Shown here piece after piece: positions 32,001-41,639 of a stretch of 64,000 bases of DNA. Under the pieces are notes generated by a model that was not told the origin of the DNA, did no database searches, and saw only the letters and a program-made list of their open reading frames with translations. Positions within the stretch are counted from its first letter, which is position 1; the number at the start of each line of letters is the position of its first letter. This stretch comes from Streptomyces sp. ML-6 (GTDB lineage: Bacteria > Actinomycetota > Actinomycetes > Streptomycetales > Streptomycetaceae). The position numbers and the translations under genes are program-made. The DNA lies in NCBI RefSeq assembly GCF_030116705.1, contig NZ_JAOTIK010000001.1, positions 310,001-374,000 of the forward strand, in the 5' to 3' direction.

Positions 32001-33446
32001 ATGCCGTCCCCGCTGTCCGCGGACTGCCCCGCCCCCCACCCGCCCGAGCACGATGCCGTGGCCGCGTTGATCGACCGGACCCGGCAGCTGCGCGGCGATG
32101 TGGATGCCGTGCGGCGCGACACGGTGCCGCTCGACGAGGAGGACCCGCAGGCGCGGTGGCAGCGGGCGCTCTGTGACCTGGCGGTCAGCCATCTCGACGA
32201 CCTCGGTACGCACCTGGGACAGCTGAGGGACGGCCTGCGGCCGCAGGTACCGGAGCAGCTCGGGGGCACGCCGCCGCAGGACACCGCGGCAAGGCCCTCC
32301 GAGGAGCCGCGGCAGGGGTCGCTGATCGGCCGGGTGGGCAGCGCCGAGTGGAATCTGCTCACCGACGAGGTCAGCTGGTCCGAGGAGCTGTTCCAGATCT
32401 TCGGCAGGTCCCCCGGAGCCGGTGCGCTCTCGCTGGACGAACTCCCCTCCGTGCTCGTCCCGGAGGACCAGCCCCTGCTCACCGCGCTGGTGACGGGCTG
32501 CCTGGTGGACGGGAAGCCGATAGACGGCGAGTTCCGCATCGTACGGCCCGACCGCCGGATCCGCACGCTCCACATGATGGGCGAGCCCGTCCTCGACACG
32601 GACGGCTGCACCGCCTCCATGTGGGCGGTGCTGCGTGACGTCAGCGAGCTGTGGCGGAGCCAGCAGGCGGTGCGGCGGAGCCACGACACGCTCCGCCGCC
32701 GCCAGGACAGGGCACGGACCGAGCACCGGATGGCCGTCGAGCTCCAGCAGACCGTGCTCCCCCCGTGGCGGGGTTCGTCACGGTCCCCCTCGCGGGGAGC
32801 CGGCGCACTGGACGTCGCGGCCCACTACCTCCCCTCGGAGACGAGCTCGCTCATCGGCGGCGACTGGTACGACGCGCTGGACCTGCCGGACGGCAGGACC
32901 GTGCTCACGGTCGGCGACCTGACCGGCCACGGCATCCCGGCCACCTCGGCCATGGCGATGCTGCTGGGCGCACTGCGCGGAATGGCCGTGGCCGGGATCG
33001 AGCCGGGCGCCCTCATGGGACATCTCAACCAGTTACTGGAAACCTCCGTCCAACCCGCTCTGGGCAGCGCGGTGTGCTGCCGTTTCGATCCGACGACCGG
33101 CGCCCTGGCCTGGGCCCAGGCCGGACACCCCGCACCGTTGTTGTTCCGTGCCGGGAAGGGGCGCCCGCTGCCCCCACCGGACGGGGTCCTCCTCGGCGCG
33201 ACCTCCGGGGTCACGTACGAGCAGGACGAGGTCCACCTGCTGCCGGGCGATGTGCTGGTGCTGCACACCGAGGGGCTGACCGGTCACGACGGCCGGGGTG
33301 CGGACCCGGACGCGCTGCTCGCTCTGGCACCGCGCTTCGCGCAGGCCGGTTCGGCACAGGAGTGCCTGCGGACCGTCCTCACGGAGGTCGGTGGCACCGA
33401 GCGCCTGGACGACGCGTGCGTGCTCGTCGCCCGCCTCGAGGCGTAG
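32001..33446 (+). CDS. PAS domain / SpoIIE-type PP2C phosphatase (TTA-containing)
   Basis: Protein of 481 aa from ATG 32001 with GGAG 6 nt upstream. An N-terminal helical part is followed by a PAS-like sensor (about 105-205: WNLLTDEVSWSEELFQIFGRSPGAGALSLDELPSVLVPEDQ) and a PP2C/SpoIIE phosphatase (245-480) with GGDWYDALDL, VGDLTGHGIPATSAMAMLLG, QAGHPAPLLF, HTEGLTG and LDDACVLVARL. Such proteins usually dephosphorylate anti-sigma antagonists in sigma-B-like pathways. Residue 345 is encoded by TTA (33033-33035), so translation should depend on bldA tRNA. No anti-sigma gene is adjacent. Confidence 0.9.
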   Translation: MPSPLSADCPAPHPPEHDAVAALIDRTRQLRGDVDAVRRDTVPLDEEDPQARWQRALCDLAVSHLDDLGTHLGQLRDGLRPQVPEQLGGTPPQDTAARPSEEPRQGSLIGRVGSAEWNLLTDEVSWSEELFQIFGRSPGAGALSLDELPSVLVPEDQPLLTALVTGCLVDGKPIDGEFRIVRPDRRIRTLHMMGEPVLDTDGCTASMWAVLRDVSELWRSQQAVRRSHDTLRRRQDRARTEHRMAVELQQTVLPPWRGSSRSPSRGAGALDVAAHYLPSETSSLIGGDWYDALDLPDGRTVLTVGDLTGHGIPATSAMAMLLGALRGMAVAGIEPGALMGHLNQLLETSVQPALGSAVCCRFDPTTGALAWAQAGHPAPLLFRAGKGRPLPPPDGVLLGATSGVTYEQDEVHLLPGDVLVLHTEGLTGHDGRGADPDALLALAPRFAQAGSAQECLRTVLTEVGGTERLDDACVLVARLEA

Positions 33447-33666
33447 AACGGCACGACGGCACCCGTACGGAAGGCATGGACACCCGCCGCCCCCGGGCAC
33501 GGCGCGGGACACGGCAGCACGGAGCCGTCCACCCACGGAGCAGTGCCCGAACGGCCGGTGGCCGGACGGTGACGGACCGGACCGCTGCGGTCGGCCGGCA
33601 CGAGGTCAGCCGGACCGTGACGCCCGGACGATCGACGGTCGGCGCGCGGCGTCGTGGCGCCCCCGG

Positions 33667-35163
33667 TCAGATCTCCGTGGCACGCCTGGGCTGCTTGATG
33701 AGAGACTGCGGCATGGAGAGCTTGATCTCCTCGCGCAGGTCCGCGATCTTCGCGTAGCCCGCGAACTGGCCGGTGAGCCGGTACATTTCGCGCAGCCGGT
33801 CCCAGGTGCGGTGCGAGGAGGTCTCCCCCATCGTCACCAGGGCGAGTCGCGCGTAGCGGTCCGCCTGCTCGGGATCGTCGGCGATGAAGCACGCCGAGGC
33901 GAGCGAGATGTAGTCGAAGATCTTGGACCGCTGGCGGCCGTTGACCCGGAGTTCCAGCGCCTGCTTGGCGTGGCGCTGGGCGACGATCGCCACCGAGGGG
34001 TCGTGCTCGGCGAGGGTGCGGAACGCCAGGGCCTGCATGCCGTGCAGGTCCGCCTCGTCGAACATCTGCATCCAACTGGGCGGCGGCACATCGCTCTTGT
34101 CCGAGACGAAGAGCTCCTCGGCCTTGCCGAGCGTGCGCCGCATCGCCTGGCCCCGGCCCATGGAGGCCTGCGCCCACGCCTCGATGGTGTACAGCATCGC
34201 CCGGGTGCGGGGCAGCACCTCGTCCCCCGAACCGGACTTGGCGAGCTTCATCAAGTCCAGGGCGTCGTCGGGACGGCCGAGGTGGACCATCTGCCGGGCC
34301 GCCCTGGAGAGCGCCTCGCCCGCCCGCGGCCGGTCCCCTCCCTCGCGCGCCGCGTGGGCCGCGATGACGAAGTACTTCTGGGCGGTCGGTTCGAGTCCGA
34401 TGTCGTGCGACATCCACCCCGCGAGCACCGCCAGGTTGGCCGCCACGCCCCACAGACGGCGCTGCAGGTGTTCGGGGTGGCGGTAGGCGAGCATGCCGCC
34501 CACCTCGTTGAGTTGGCCCACCACGGCCTTGCGCTGGAGTCCGCCGCCCCTGGACGCGTCCCAGGCGCGGAACACCTCGACGGACCGTTCGAGCGCTTCG
34601 ATCTCCTCCGACCCGATGGGGGCGGCCTCGTACCGGTCGAAACCGGCCGGCTCCGCGTGCAAGGGGTCGTTGATCCGTGGGACGTCGGCCGCCAGCACGG
34701 GATCCGTGTGCAGCCAGTCGTACATGGGGCCGGTGATGGTCGATCCTGCGGCGAGCGCGGCGCCCGCGCTCACCAAGCCGCGTCGGTTGAGCATGAGGTC
34801 CATTCCCGTGAATTCGGTGAGGACCGCCGCCGTCCGCTCGGGCGCCCACGGCAGCCCGTCGGGATTGTGCTGCGTCCCGACGCCCCGCCGTTTCCCTGCA
34901 CGCCCGCGTCGGCCGAACCCGAGGTCCTCGATGGTCACGACACGACCGAGCCGCTCGGTGAACAGGGCAGCCAGCACCTCGGGCACGGGATCGCGGGGTG
35001 ACTCCCCCATGTCGATCCAACGCCGCACCCGCGAGGTGTCGGTGGCCAGTTGCGGATGGCCCATGGCCGCCGCCTGCCTGTTCACCATTCTCGCGAGTTC
35101 GCCCTTGGACCAGCCGGCGAGGCCGAACAGGTCGGACAGGCGGGTGTTGGGTTCTCCGGTCAC
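33667..35163 (-). CDS. NsdA-like TPR regulator
   Basis: Protein of 498 aa starting at GTG 35163 (GGGGG upstream). The N-terminus (LAGWSKGELARMVNRQAAAMGHPQLATDTSRVRRWIDMGESPRDPVPEVLAALFTERLGRVVTIEDLG) closely follows Streptomyces NsdA. It continues with the RRGLVSAGAALAAGS segment, RKAVVGQLNEVGGML, GWMSHDIGLEPTAQKYFVIAAHAAREGGD and TPR-like helical repeats. NsdA negatively affects sporulation and antibiotic production in S. coelicolor; this may be that gene or a paralogue. Its promoter region has an inverted repeat (35191-35209). Confidence 0.85.
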   Translation of the reverse strand: MTGEPNTRLSDLFGLAGWSKGELARMVNRQAAAMGHPQLATDTSRVRRWIDMGESPRDPVPEVLAALFTERLGRVVTIEDLGFGRRGRAGKRRGVGTQHNPDGLPWAPERTAAVLTEFTGMDLMLNRRGLVSAGAALAAGSTITGPMYDWLHTDPVLAADVPRINDPLHAEPAGFDRYEAAPIGSEEIEALERSVEVFRAWDASRGGGLQRKAVVGQLNEVGGMLAYRHPEHLQRRLWGVAANLAVLAGWMSHDIGLEPTAQKYFVIAAHAAREGGDRPRAGEALSRAARQMVHLGRPDDALDLMKLAKSGSGDEVLPRTRAMLYTIEAWAQASMGRGQAMRRTLGKAEELFVSDKSDVPPPSWMQMFDEADLHGMQALAFRTLAEHDPSVAIVAQRHAKQALELRVNGRQRSKIFDYISLASACFIADDPEQADRYARLALVTMGETSSHRTWDRLREMYRLTGQFAGYAKIADLREEIKLSMPQSLIKQPRRATEI

Positions 35164-35190
35164 GTCAAGCCCCCAGGTTCTCGGCTGTGT

Positions 35191-35209
35191 TGACAGTAAC
35201 CCCCTGTCA
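35191..35209. promoter_or_regulatory. Inverted repeat upstream of the NsdA-like gene
   Basis: TGACAG and CTGTCA separated by 7 nt, lying 28-46 bp before the GTG of the NsdA-like gene. It may be an operator; on the minus strand a TACTGT hexamer within it could be a -10. Confidence 0.4.
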
Positions 35210-35395
35210 GATGCCTTGCGACTATTCGCCATGGTTCGCCAGGGCACGCCACATGGTCTGCCACCCGGAGTTCGGTGTCGGGTAGGAAAGCGCCACCCCG
35301 CCCGGCAGCCCTAGGTACTCCCCAGGGTGCCGAACGGTCGCCGGGCCGGGGCGGCGTACGCAACTTGTCGGCGCGCGAAGGGATCTGTCTCGATC

Positions 35396-36532
35396 ATGTA
35401 CACAGCATCGTCCTCCGTGACCGCCCCGCCCCGGCCGCTCCGTCCCCTGGGGGCGGGCGGCGGACCGTACCTCACTCCGCCCGCCGCCCGGTCGGTGCCC
35501 GGCACGGTCCGCCCGCGCCGGACGGCGGCTCCCGGCGGTCCGGCGCTCAGCGGACGGCTGGACCTGTCCGGTGCGCAGGGCGCGCAGCTGAGGATGGTGA
35601 TCGCCTCGGTGCAGCGGATCTGTCCCGAGTTCAATCCCGTCCAGGTGCTGCGCCGCAGCGGCCGTTCGGTCCTGCTCGTCGGTTCCACCGGACGGACGAC
35701 CGCGGTGGCCAAGTGTTTACTGGACCACTCGCCCGCGTGGTCGGAACGGTTCCGGCACGAAATAGCTGCATACCGTGCGTTCGTCCGGCACCGTCCCCCG
35801 GTGCGGGTGCCGCGTCTCATCGCGGCCGATCCGGAGAACTGCACGCTGGTGATCGAGCGGATGCCAGGACGGGTGGCGGCGCTGACCAGACACCCCTCGG
35901 AGGCCCCGCCCCGTGCCGATGTGCGGGCCGTGCTCGGTGCGATCAGCCGGGTCAACGAGTGGCGGCCGGCCCCCGGGCTCTTCGACGCCCCGCTGGACTA
36001 CGCCTCCCGGATCTCCCGCTACCACGAGCTGGGGCTGTTCACCGACCGGGACCTTGGGGACCTGCAGAAGCTGCTGCACGGCCTGGCGCACGCGGGCGGC
36101 CGTCAGGGCATGGGGCAGTTCTGCCACGGCGACGCGCTGCTCTCCAACATCCTGCTGTCGCCCACGGGTCCGGTGCTGGTGGACTGGGAGCACGCGGGCT
36201 GGTATCTGCCGGGCTACGACCTGGCGACGCTCTGGACGGTCCTGGGGGACGCGCCCGCGGCGCGGCGTCAGATCAGCCAGCTCGCCCAGGCCAAGGGGCC
36301 CGCGGCGCGTGACGCGTTCCTGGTGAACCTCATGCTGGTGCTGACCCGGGAGATCCGCACGTACGAGACGGCCGTCCAGCGGGCCATGCGTGACCCGATG
36401 CCCGCCGGGGCCGGCCAGGACCGGCCCGGAGCCCTGTCGTCGAGCGAGGAGCAGCGGCTGCTGCTGCGCCGGCTGCACGACGACTGCGCCCTGGCCCGCA
36501 GGGCCGTACGAGCCGCGGTCGGCACTCGCTGA
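35396..36532 (+). CDS. Aminoglycoside-phosphotransferase-family kinase (TTA-containing)
   Basis: Protein of 378 aa. The first 55 residues are Pro/Ala/Gly-rich; the kinase fold follows, with the Brenner motif [13 protein letters not shown] and the metal-binding [21 protein letters not shown] lysine in the [12 protein letters not shown] strand should contact ATP. The substrate is unknown; most Streptomyces members are not aminoglycoside-resistance enzymes. Residue 108 is TTA (35717-35719). It is divergent from the NsdA-like gene, whose products share developmental control. The ATG at 35396 has GAAGGGA 12 nt upstream. Confidence 0.82.
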   Translation: MYTASSSVTAPPRPLRPLGAGGGPYLTPPAARSVPGTVRPRRTAAPGGPALSGRLDLSGAQGAQLRMVIASVQRICPEFNPVQVLRRSGRSVLLVGSTGRTTAVAKCLLDHSPAWSERFRHEIAAYRAFVRHRPPVRVPRLIAADPENCTLVIERMPGRVAALTRHPSEAPPRADVRAVLGAISRVNEWRPAPGLFDAPLDYASRISRYHELGLFTDRDLGDLQKLLHGLAHAGGRQGMGQFCHGDALLSNILLSPTGPVLVDWEHAGWYLPGYDLATLWTVLGDAPAARRQISQLAQAKGPAARDAFLVNLMLVLTREIRTYETAVQRAMRDPMPAGAGQDRPGALSSSEEQRLLLRRLHDDCALARRAVRAAVGTR

Positions 36533-36543
36533 CCTGTCCGGAG

Positions 36544-36587
36544 GACGCGCGCGGGCCCGGTGCCGACACACCGGGCCCGCGCGCGTC
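36544..36587. terminator. Bidirectional terminator, 19-bp perfect stem
   Basis: GACGCGCGCGGGCCCGGTG pairs perfectly with its complement across a 6-nt loop, between the converging kinase and amidase genes. Confidence 0.85.
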
Positions 36588-36595
36588 GTCGTGGT

Positions 36596-37927
36596 TCAGC
36601 GCGTGCGGACGATGTCCACGTCGGACGCCTTCACGAAGGCGACCCGGTGACCGATCTGCACCGTCACGTACTTCTCCCCGCCACGGAAGTACGTGTGGTC
36701 GAAGGGGGCCGAGGAGTCGATCGTCGGCGCGTGGAAGTAGCCCGTGGGGGCCTCGCCGCCGCCGGGGTACGACTGGCCCGCCCCGATCGTGTACGGGAGC
36801 GGCGAGCCCACCCGCTTGTCCCCGAAGTCCGCGGGGTACTCGTCCTTCTCCGGGTACGCCACCCCGTACACCGGGACGTCCGTGCGGCCGGCCTTCGGCC
36901 TGACCACGTGGCCGGAGGTCGGTGTGGTGTTCCGGGTGCGGGCCGGGGTGCGGAACCAGGCCTTCTTGCCGTACCACCAGATCGCCGTCCAGCCGGGGGC
37001 GTGGTCCGCGACGACCGCCTGCTGGGTGGCGCTGATCTTGCTGCCCCAGTCGGCGGCGCAGTTCGTGCCGGGCGAGCCGTCGGGGTGCAGGCCGGGGTCG
37101 GAGAAGAGGGGCGCGTCGGCGGAGGGTGCGGTGTGCAACGGGACGGCGCTGGAGCCCTGGGCCGGCAGGTCCACGCCCTTCTCGCAGTCGCGGAAGGCCT
37201 GCCGGTTCTTCTTGAAGTCCGGGCTGATGGTGACGAGTTCGCTGTCACGGGGCGCGGTCGGCACCGTGGGCTCGCCCAGCAGCTTCATGAAGCGGTTCCA
37301 GTCCCAGTACGGGCCCGGGTCCCAGTGCATGTTCCTGGTTCCGGCCGCGGTGGTGGGCGGCACTCCGTCGTGGCCGATGATGTGCTGGCGGTCGAGCGGG
37401 ATGTCGTACTTGGCGGCGAGGTAGCGCACCAGTTTGGCGGTGGAGCGGTACATCTCGGGGGTGTACCACTTGGCGCCGTCGACGGCGACGCCCTCCTGCT
37501 CGATGCCGATGGAGTGGCTGTTGACGTACCAGTTGCCCGCCTGCCAGGCCACGTCCTTGTTCTTGACCATCTGGGTGACGTGGCCATCGGCCGAGCGCAC
37601 CACGTAGTGGGCGGACGCCTGCTTCAGCGGGTTCTGGAAGATCTTCAGGGTGGTGTCGAAGTCCTCCTCGGTGTCGTGCAGGACGATGAACCGGATCTTG
37701 TTGGTGTGCGGCCGGTCCGCGGTGTCGTAGTTCCCGTACGTCTCCTTGTCGGCGGGGTCGCCCGTCTGCTGGTAGGCCGCCGGCACCCAGTCGCACGCGA
37801 GGCCGCGCGGGCATTCCGGCCGCACCTCGTCCGCTCCGGCCGGGGCCACGGGACTGAGCAGTGCCATGCTCAGTGCGCCGACGCCGGTGAGCGCGAGTGC
37901 GAGTCCGGTCCTCTGCTTGGACGTCAT
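36596..37927 (-). CDS. Secreted N-acetylmuramoyl-L-alanine amidase (amidase_2)
   Basis: Protein of 443 aa with a signal peptide (TSKQRTGLALALTGVGALSMALLSPVAPAGA-DE). The amidase_2/PGRP domain (about 75-210) contains RFIVLHDTEEDFDTTLKIFQNPLKQASAHYVV, DVAWQAGNWYVNSHSIGIEQEG and IIGHDGVPPTTAAGTRNMHWDPGPYWDWNRF, with the zinc ligands His and His and the catalytic Glu/His pattern. The C-terminal half is beta-rich, probably cell-wall binding (AWFRTPARTRNTTP, VTVQIGHRVAFVKASDV). It cleaves the amide bond between muramic acid and the stem peptide. The start ATG has AAGGG 5 nt upstream. Confidence 0.9.
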   Translation of the reverse strand: MTSKQRTGLALALTGVGALSMALLSPVAPAGADEVRPECPRGLACDWVPAAYQQTGDPADKETYGNYDTADRPHTNKIRFIVLHDTEEDFDTTLKIFQNPLKQASAHYVVRSADGHVTQMVKNKDVAWQAGNWYVNSHSIGIEQEGVAVDGAKWYTPEMYRSTAKLVRYLAAKYDIPLDRQHIIGHDGVPPTTAAGTRNMHWDPGPYWDWNRFMKLLGEPTVPTAPRDSELVTISPDFKKNRQAFRDCEKGVDLPAQGSSAVPLHTAPSADAPLFSDPGLHPDGSPGTNCAADWGSKISATQQAVVADHAPGWTAIWWYGKKAWFRTPARTRNTTPTSGHVVRPKAGRTDVPVYGVAYPEKDEYPADFGDKRVGSPLPYTIGAGQSYPGGGEAPTGYFHAPTIDSSAPFDHTYFRGGEKYVTVQIGHRVAFVKASDVDIVRTR

Positions 37928-38204
37928 GACAACCCTTCTTCGGAGCCGTGCGTGTCGAGCCGGGTGTGCTGAGCCGGGCGTGATCCATCCCGCTGTTCCG
38001 CTGTGCGCGCACACTCTCCGACCTGACATGACAGCGCGTCAAGGGATCGGCAGAGGCCGCGGGTCGAGCCAGTGGACCAGACCACTGAAAGGCCCTTTGA
38101 CCTGCGCGCGGAAAGATTCAACCGGCGTTCGGCGACGGCCCGTTGCCCGGCTCCTGTGGAGCGGGAACACGGCATCGGGCACATCCCGGGCATCACCCAG
38201 GAGT

Positions 38205-38602
38205 GTGCTTTCCATCGAGTACGAGGGCGAGGTGCACGACGGCGTCCTGGTCGTGCAGAACTTCTTCGGGGTGGATCACCCGACCGGGTGGCGATCGTGC
38301 ACGATCCGATGGAGTCGCGGCTACGGCAGTTCCGGCACCTCGCCGAACGGGAACTGCCGGTGCTCTGCGACGGCTTCGGGCTGGACGCGGGGGCGCGGGA
38401 GGTGCCGGCCGGGTACGTGCGGGAGCTGGAGCAGCGGCTCGCGGGCATCCTGATCCGGCACCGCGGCTGCCGGTGCTACCGCGAGCAGGACCTCCGGCGG
38501 GGCAGCGGCACCCCGTGGCACATCGGCGGTCCCACCGGGACCGGGGTCTCGGCGGCGCGGGGGACCGCACTGTTCGCGCGGACCGCGGCGAGCGGCGGGT
38601 AA
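38205..38602 (+). pseudogene. Frameshifted hypothetical gene
   Basis: Two adjacent frames both have host-like coding character. The first (from about GTG 38205) reads LSIEYEGEVHDGVLVVQNFFGVDHP. The second, from about 38287 to the TAA at 38600, reads DRVAIVHDPMESRLRQFRHLAERELPVLCDGF...VRELEQRLAGILIRHRGCRCYREQDLRR. One extra base at the CCCGACCGGG run (about 38278-38289) would join them into a single protein of about 130 aa. It is either a real 1-nt deletion or a sequencing error in a G/C run. Neither half has a recognised domain. Confidence 0.55.
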
Positions 38603-38628
38603 CGGCCGGACGGGGCGGGGGTCCGCAT

Positions 38629-38665
38629 GCCGGTGACCGCCCGCGGGGCGCGGGCGGTCACCGGC
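38629..38665. terminator. Bidirectional terminator, 16-bp stem
   Basis: GCCGGTGACCGCCCGC/GCGGGCGGTCACCGGC with a 5-nt loop, between the frameshifted ORF and the converging gene at 38674. Confidence 0.8.
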
Positions 38666-38673
38666 GAGACGTT

Positions 38674-39174
38674 TCAGCCCTGCTGGAACAGCTCGGCGGG
38701 CAGCGGCTTCAGGAGGGTGTACAGGTCGTCGGTGATCGGCCGGTCCCAGCTGGCGATGGTGACGAGCACACCGTCGCTGCGGTCGAACTGGACGCAGGAG
38801 ATGCGGCTTTCGGAGAGCTTGATCCGGCGGACGATCAGCAGGTTGTCGCCCTGCATGACGGGCACGTCCTCGGTGCCGGTGACCTCGACCGGCTCGTCGT
38901 TCTCCAGCGCGAGCAGCAGCTGGGCGACTTCGAACGGAACCTGCCCCTCCTCGGTCTCGCGCGCGGGCGATCCCTCCGGGAGGTTGCCGATGATCATCGC
39001 GGGGCCGCGGCCGCCGAACAGGTCGTAGCGCAGGAAGACGCCCTGACAGCTCCCGTCGGGGGCGGGCAGCAGGCCGGCGCCGAGATTTCCGGGCCAGTCC
39101 CCCGGGTCCATGGCCAGGACGTCGAAGTCGGGGCCCGCGGGTGTGGCGGCGCTACGGCGGCGGAGGAAGGACAT
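38674..39174 (-). CDS. Conserved hypothetical protein, 166 aa
   Basis: Soluble protein without a recognised domain. Readable features are PDFDVLAMDPGDWPGNLGAGLLPAPDGSCQGVFLRYDLFGGRGPAMIIGNLPEG, then IKLSESRISCVQFDRSDGVLVTIASWDRPITDDLYTLLKPLPAELF. The ATG at 39174 lacks a ribosome binding site but has TACCAT exactly 6 nt upstream, so a leaderless mRNA is likely. Confidence 0.7.
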   Translation of the reverse strand: MSFLRRRSAATPAGPDFDVLAMDPGDWPGNLGAGLLPAPDGSCQGVFLRYDLFGGRGPAMIIGNLPEGSPARETEEGQVPFEVAQLLLALENDEPVEVTGTEDVPVMQGDNLLIVRRIKLSESRISCVQFDRSDGVLVTIASWDRPITDDLYTLLKPLPAELFQQG

Positions 39175-39427
39175 GCAGACATGGTACGTGTCCGGGCTCA
39201 CGTTGCGGAGTCGGGTCCGCGCAGGCCGGGGCGCCGACGGGCCCGCCTGCCGGTCCCCGGCGGGTCCTGCGGCCGGTCCCGGCCGGGGGTGGCGGCGAGG
39301 GGACCGGCCACGTCCGGTGGCCGGGGGCACGAAGGGGGACACGGAGGGGGCACGGAGGGTGATCCGGCGCGCGGTGCGGTCGTGGTCCGGCCCCGCCGGG
39401 ACGACCCCCGGGGCGCAGGGGCCGGGG

Positions 39428-40594
39428 TCAGCCGGTGGGGGGTTCGGATCCGACCAGCCACATGGCGAAGAACTGGGCCCCGCCGCCGTACGCGTGGCCG
39501 AGCGCCTTCCGGGCCCCCGCCACCTGGTGCTCGCCCGCCCGGCCCCGTACCTGGAGGGCGGCCTCGGCGAAGCGGATCATGCCGGAGGCCCCGATGGGGT
39601 TGGTGGAGAGCACTCCGCCCGAGGGGTTCACGGGCAGGTCGCCGTCGATCTCGGTGACGCCGGACTCGGTGAGTTTCCAGCCCTCGCCCTCGTCGGCGAA
39701 GCCGAGGTTCTCCAGCCACATCGGCTCGTACCAGGAGAACGGCACGTACAGCTCGGCGGCGTCGATCTCCCGCCGGGGGTTGCTGATCCCCGCCTGCCGG
39801 TACACGTCGGCCGCGCAGTCCCGGCCCGCCCCGGGGGACACGAAGTCCTTGCCCGCGAAGAGCGTCGGCTCGCTGCGCATCGCACCGCCGTGCACCCACG
39901 CGGGCGGGTGCGGCGAGCGGTCCGCCCCGACCCGGTCGGTGAGGACCATCGCGCAGGCCCCGTCGGAGGAGGGGCAGGTCTCCGAGTAGCGGATCGGGTC
40001 CCAGAGCATCGGCGCGGCCCGCACCTTCTCCAGGGTGATGCCGGGGTCGCGGACGTGGGCGTAGGGGTTCCTGAGCGCGTTGCGCCGGTCCTTGTACGCG
40101 ACGAGGGAGCCGATCTCGTCGGGGGCCCCGGTGCGCCGCATGTAGGCCCGTACGTGCGGGGCGAAGAAGCCGCCCGCACCGGCCAGCAGCGGTTGCTGGA
40201 ACGGGACCGGCAGGGAGAGGCCCCACATGGCGTTGGACTCGGACTGTTTCTCGAAGGCGAGTGCCAGGACGGTGCGGTGCACCCGCGCGGAGACCAGGTT
40301 GGCGGCGACGAGTGCGGTGGAACCGCCGACGGAGCCCGCGGTGTGCACCCGGAGCACGGGTTTGCCGACGGCGCCGAGGGCGTCGGCGAGGTAGAGCTCC
40401 GGCATCATCAGGCCCTCGAAGAAATCGGGGGCCTTGCCGATGACGACGGCGTCGATGTCCGCCCAGGTCAGCCCGGCGTCGTCCAGGGCGCGGACGGCGG
40501 CCTCGCGGACCAGTCCGGCGATGGAGACGTCCCGGCGGGCGGAGACGTGTGCGGTCTGGCCGATGCCGACGACGGCCACGGGCTCAGCGGACAT
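39428..40594 (-). CDS. Thiolase-like protein (Ltp2-type, no catalytic Cys)
   Basis: Thiolase-superfamily protein of 388 aa from ATG 40594 (GGGGAGAG upstream). The fold is clear (VAVVGIGQTAHV at the start, NPSGGVLSTNPIGASGMIRFAEAALQVRG near the end). The position of the nucleophilic cysteine reads TAGSVGGSTAL, the GHP histidine is Asn (TNPIGASG), and the second cysteine is Tyr (GHAYGGG, residue 369). Steroid side-chain aldolase Ltp2 lost the same residues, uses tyrosines and pairs with a DUF35 protein, as here. A retro-aldolase/thiolase-like role on an acyl-CoA is inferred. It overlaps the preceding thiolase-like gene by 11 nt. Confidence 0.82.
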   Translation of the reverse strand: MSAEPVAVVGIGQTAHVSARRDVSIAGLVREAAVRALDDAGLTWADIDAVVIGKAPDFFEGLMMPELYLADALGAVGKPVLRVHTAGSVGGSTALVAANLVSARVHRTVLALAFEKQSESNAMWGLSLPVPFQQPLLAGAGGFFAPHVRAYMRRTGAPDEIGSLVAYKDRRNALRNPYAHVRDPGITLEKVRAAPMLWDPIRYSETCPSSDGACAMVLTDRVGADRSPHPPAWVHGGAMRSEPTLFAGKDFVSPGAGRDCAADVYRQAGISNPRREIDAAELYVPFSWYEPMWLENLGFADEGEGWKLTESGVTEIDGDLPVNPSGGVLSTNPIGASGMIRFAEAALQVRGRAGEHQVAGARKALGHAYGGGAQFFAMWLVGSEPPTG

Positions 40595-41639
40595 GAGCAC
40601 TCTCCCCTTCGAGGACGGCGACCAGGTTCTGTTGCAGGCAGGGCCCGGAGGTGGCATGGGCCAGGGCCCGGTCGGACTCGCCGCGGTGGATGCGGGCGGC
40701 GGCCTCGCCGAGCCGGATCAGTCCGGCGGCCATGACCGGGTTGGCGGCGAGCGCGCCGCCGGACGGGTTGACGGCGACGTCGTCGTCGAGTTCGAGCGCC
40801 TTGCGCAGCACCACCTCCTGCGAGGTGAACGGGGCATGCAACTCGGCGGTGTCCACGGGCCGTTCGAAGAATCCGGCCCGGGTGGCGGCGAGCCGGGTGG
40901 ACGGCGATCCGGTCAGTTCGCGGACGCCGAGGCCGTGTGCCTCGATGCGGTGGTCGATGCCGCGGATCCAGGCGGGGCGGGGGCACAGTCGCCGGGCGGT
41001 GTCCCCGGCGGCGAGGACCACGGCGGCCGCCCCGTCGCCGATCGGTGCGCAGTCGCCGGTGCGCAGCGGGCGCACGAGGTAGTCCCCGGCCGGGACCGGG
41101 CCGGCGAGCTGGGCGTGCGGGTTGTCCGCGGCGGCGGCGCGGTTGCGGGCGGCGATCGCGGCGAGGGCCGCCTCGTCCGTGTCGCCCGCGTCGATCAGCG
41201 CCCGGGCCTGGAGCGCGGCGAGGGCGACGGAGTCCGGCCAGAGCGGGCCGAGGTAGTAGGGGTCGAGCTGGCGGGTGAGGACGTCGCGGAGCTCCCCGGG
41301 CGAGGACTTGCCGTAGGAGTAGACGAGGGCGGTGTCGGCCTGGCCCGTCAGGATCTTCACCCAGGCCTCGTACAGGGCCCAGGCGCCGTCCATCTCCACG
41401 TGGGACTCGGAGATCGGTGGATGGGCGCCGACGCCGTCGAGCGCCATGGTGAAGGAGAAGGCGCGGCCGGCCAGGTAGTCGCTGGAGCCGGAGCAGGTGA
41501 AGCCGATGTCGCCCGCCCGCAGGCCGGTCGCGTCGAGGACCCGGTGGAGCACCGGCATCAGCATCTCGACCTCGGAGAGTTCGTCGGTGCGCCGCAGGTG
41601 GTCCGTCTGCGCGAAGGCGACGATCGCCACGTCTCGCAT
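40584..41639 (-). CDS. Second thiolase-like protein, 351 aa
   Basis: Also a thiolase fold: MRDVAIVAFAQTDHLRR opening and NPSGGALAANPVMAAGLIRLGEAAARI near the C-terminus. The segment around the expected nucleophile (ISESHVEMDGAWALYEAW) has no cysteine, and the GHP histidine is again Asn. It probably forms a hetero-complex with the neighbouring thiolase-like protein and with the DUF35 protein encoded just upstream. Its start codon lies directly after the DUF35 stop, so the genes are translationally coupled. Substrate unknown. Confidence 0.8.
   Translation of the reverse strand: MRDVAIVAFAQTDHLRRTDELSEVEMLMPVLHRVLDATGLRAGDIGFTCSGSSDYLAGRAFSFTMALDGVGAHPPISESHVEMDGAWALYEAWVKILTGQADTALVYSYGKSSPGELRDVLTRQLDPYYLGPLWPDSVALAALQARALIDAGDTDEAALAAIAARNRAAAADNPHAQLAGPVPAGDYLVRPLRTGDCAPIGDGAAAVVLAAGDTARRLCPRPAWIRGIDHRIEAHGLGVRELTGSPSTRLAATRAGFFERPVDTAELHAPFTSQEVVLRKALELDDDVAVNPSGGALAANPVMAAGLIRLGEAAARIHRGESDRALAHATSGPCLQQNLVAVLEGESAHVR

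Noticed and set aside
39428..41639. Classical acetyl-CoA acetyltransferases
   Set aside because: The catalytic Cys and His motifs of true thiolases are absent in both proteins.
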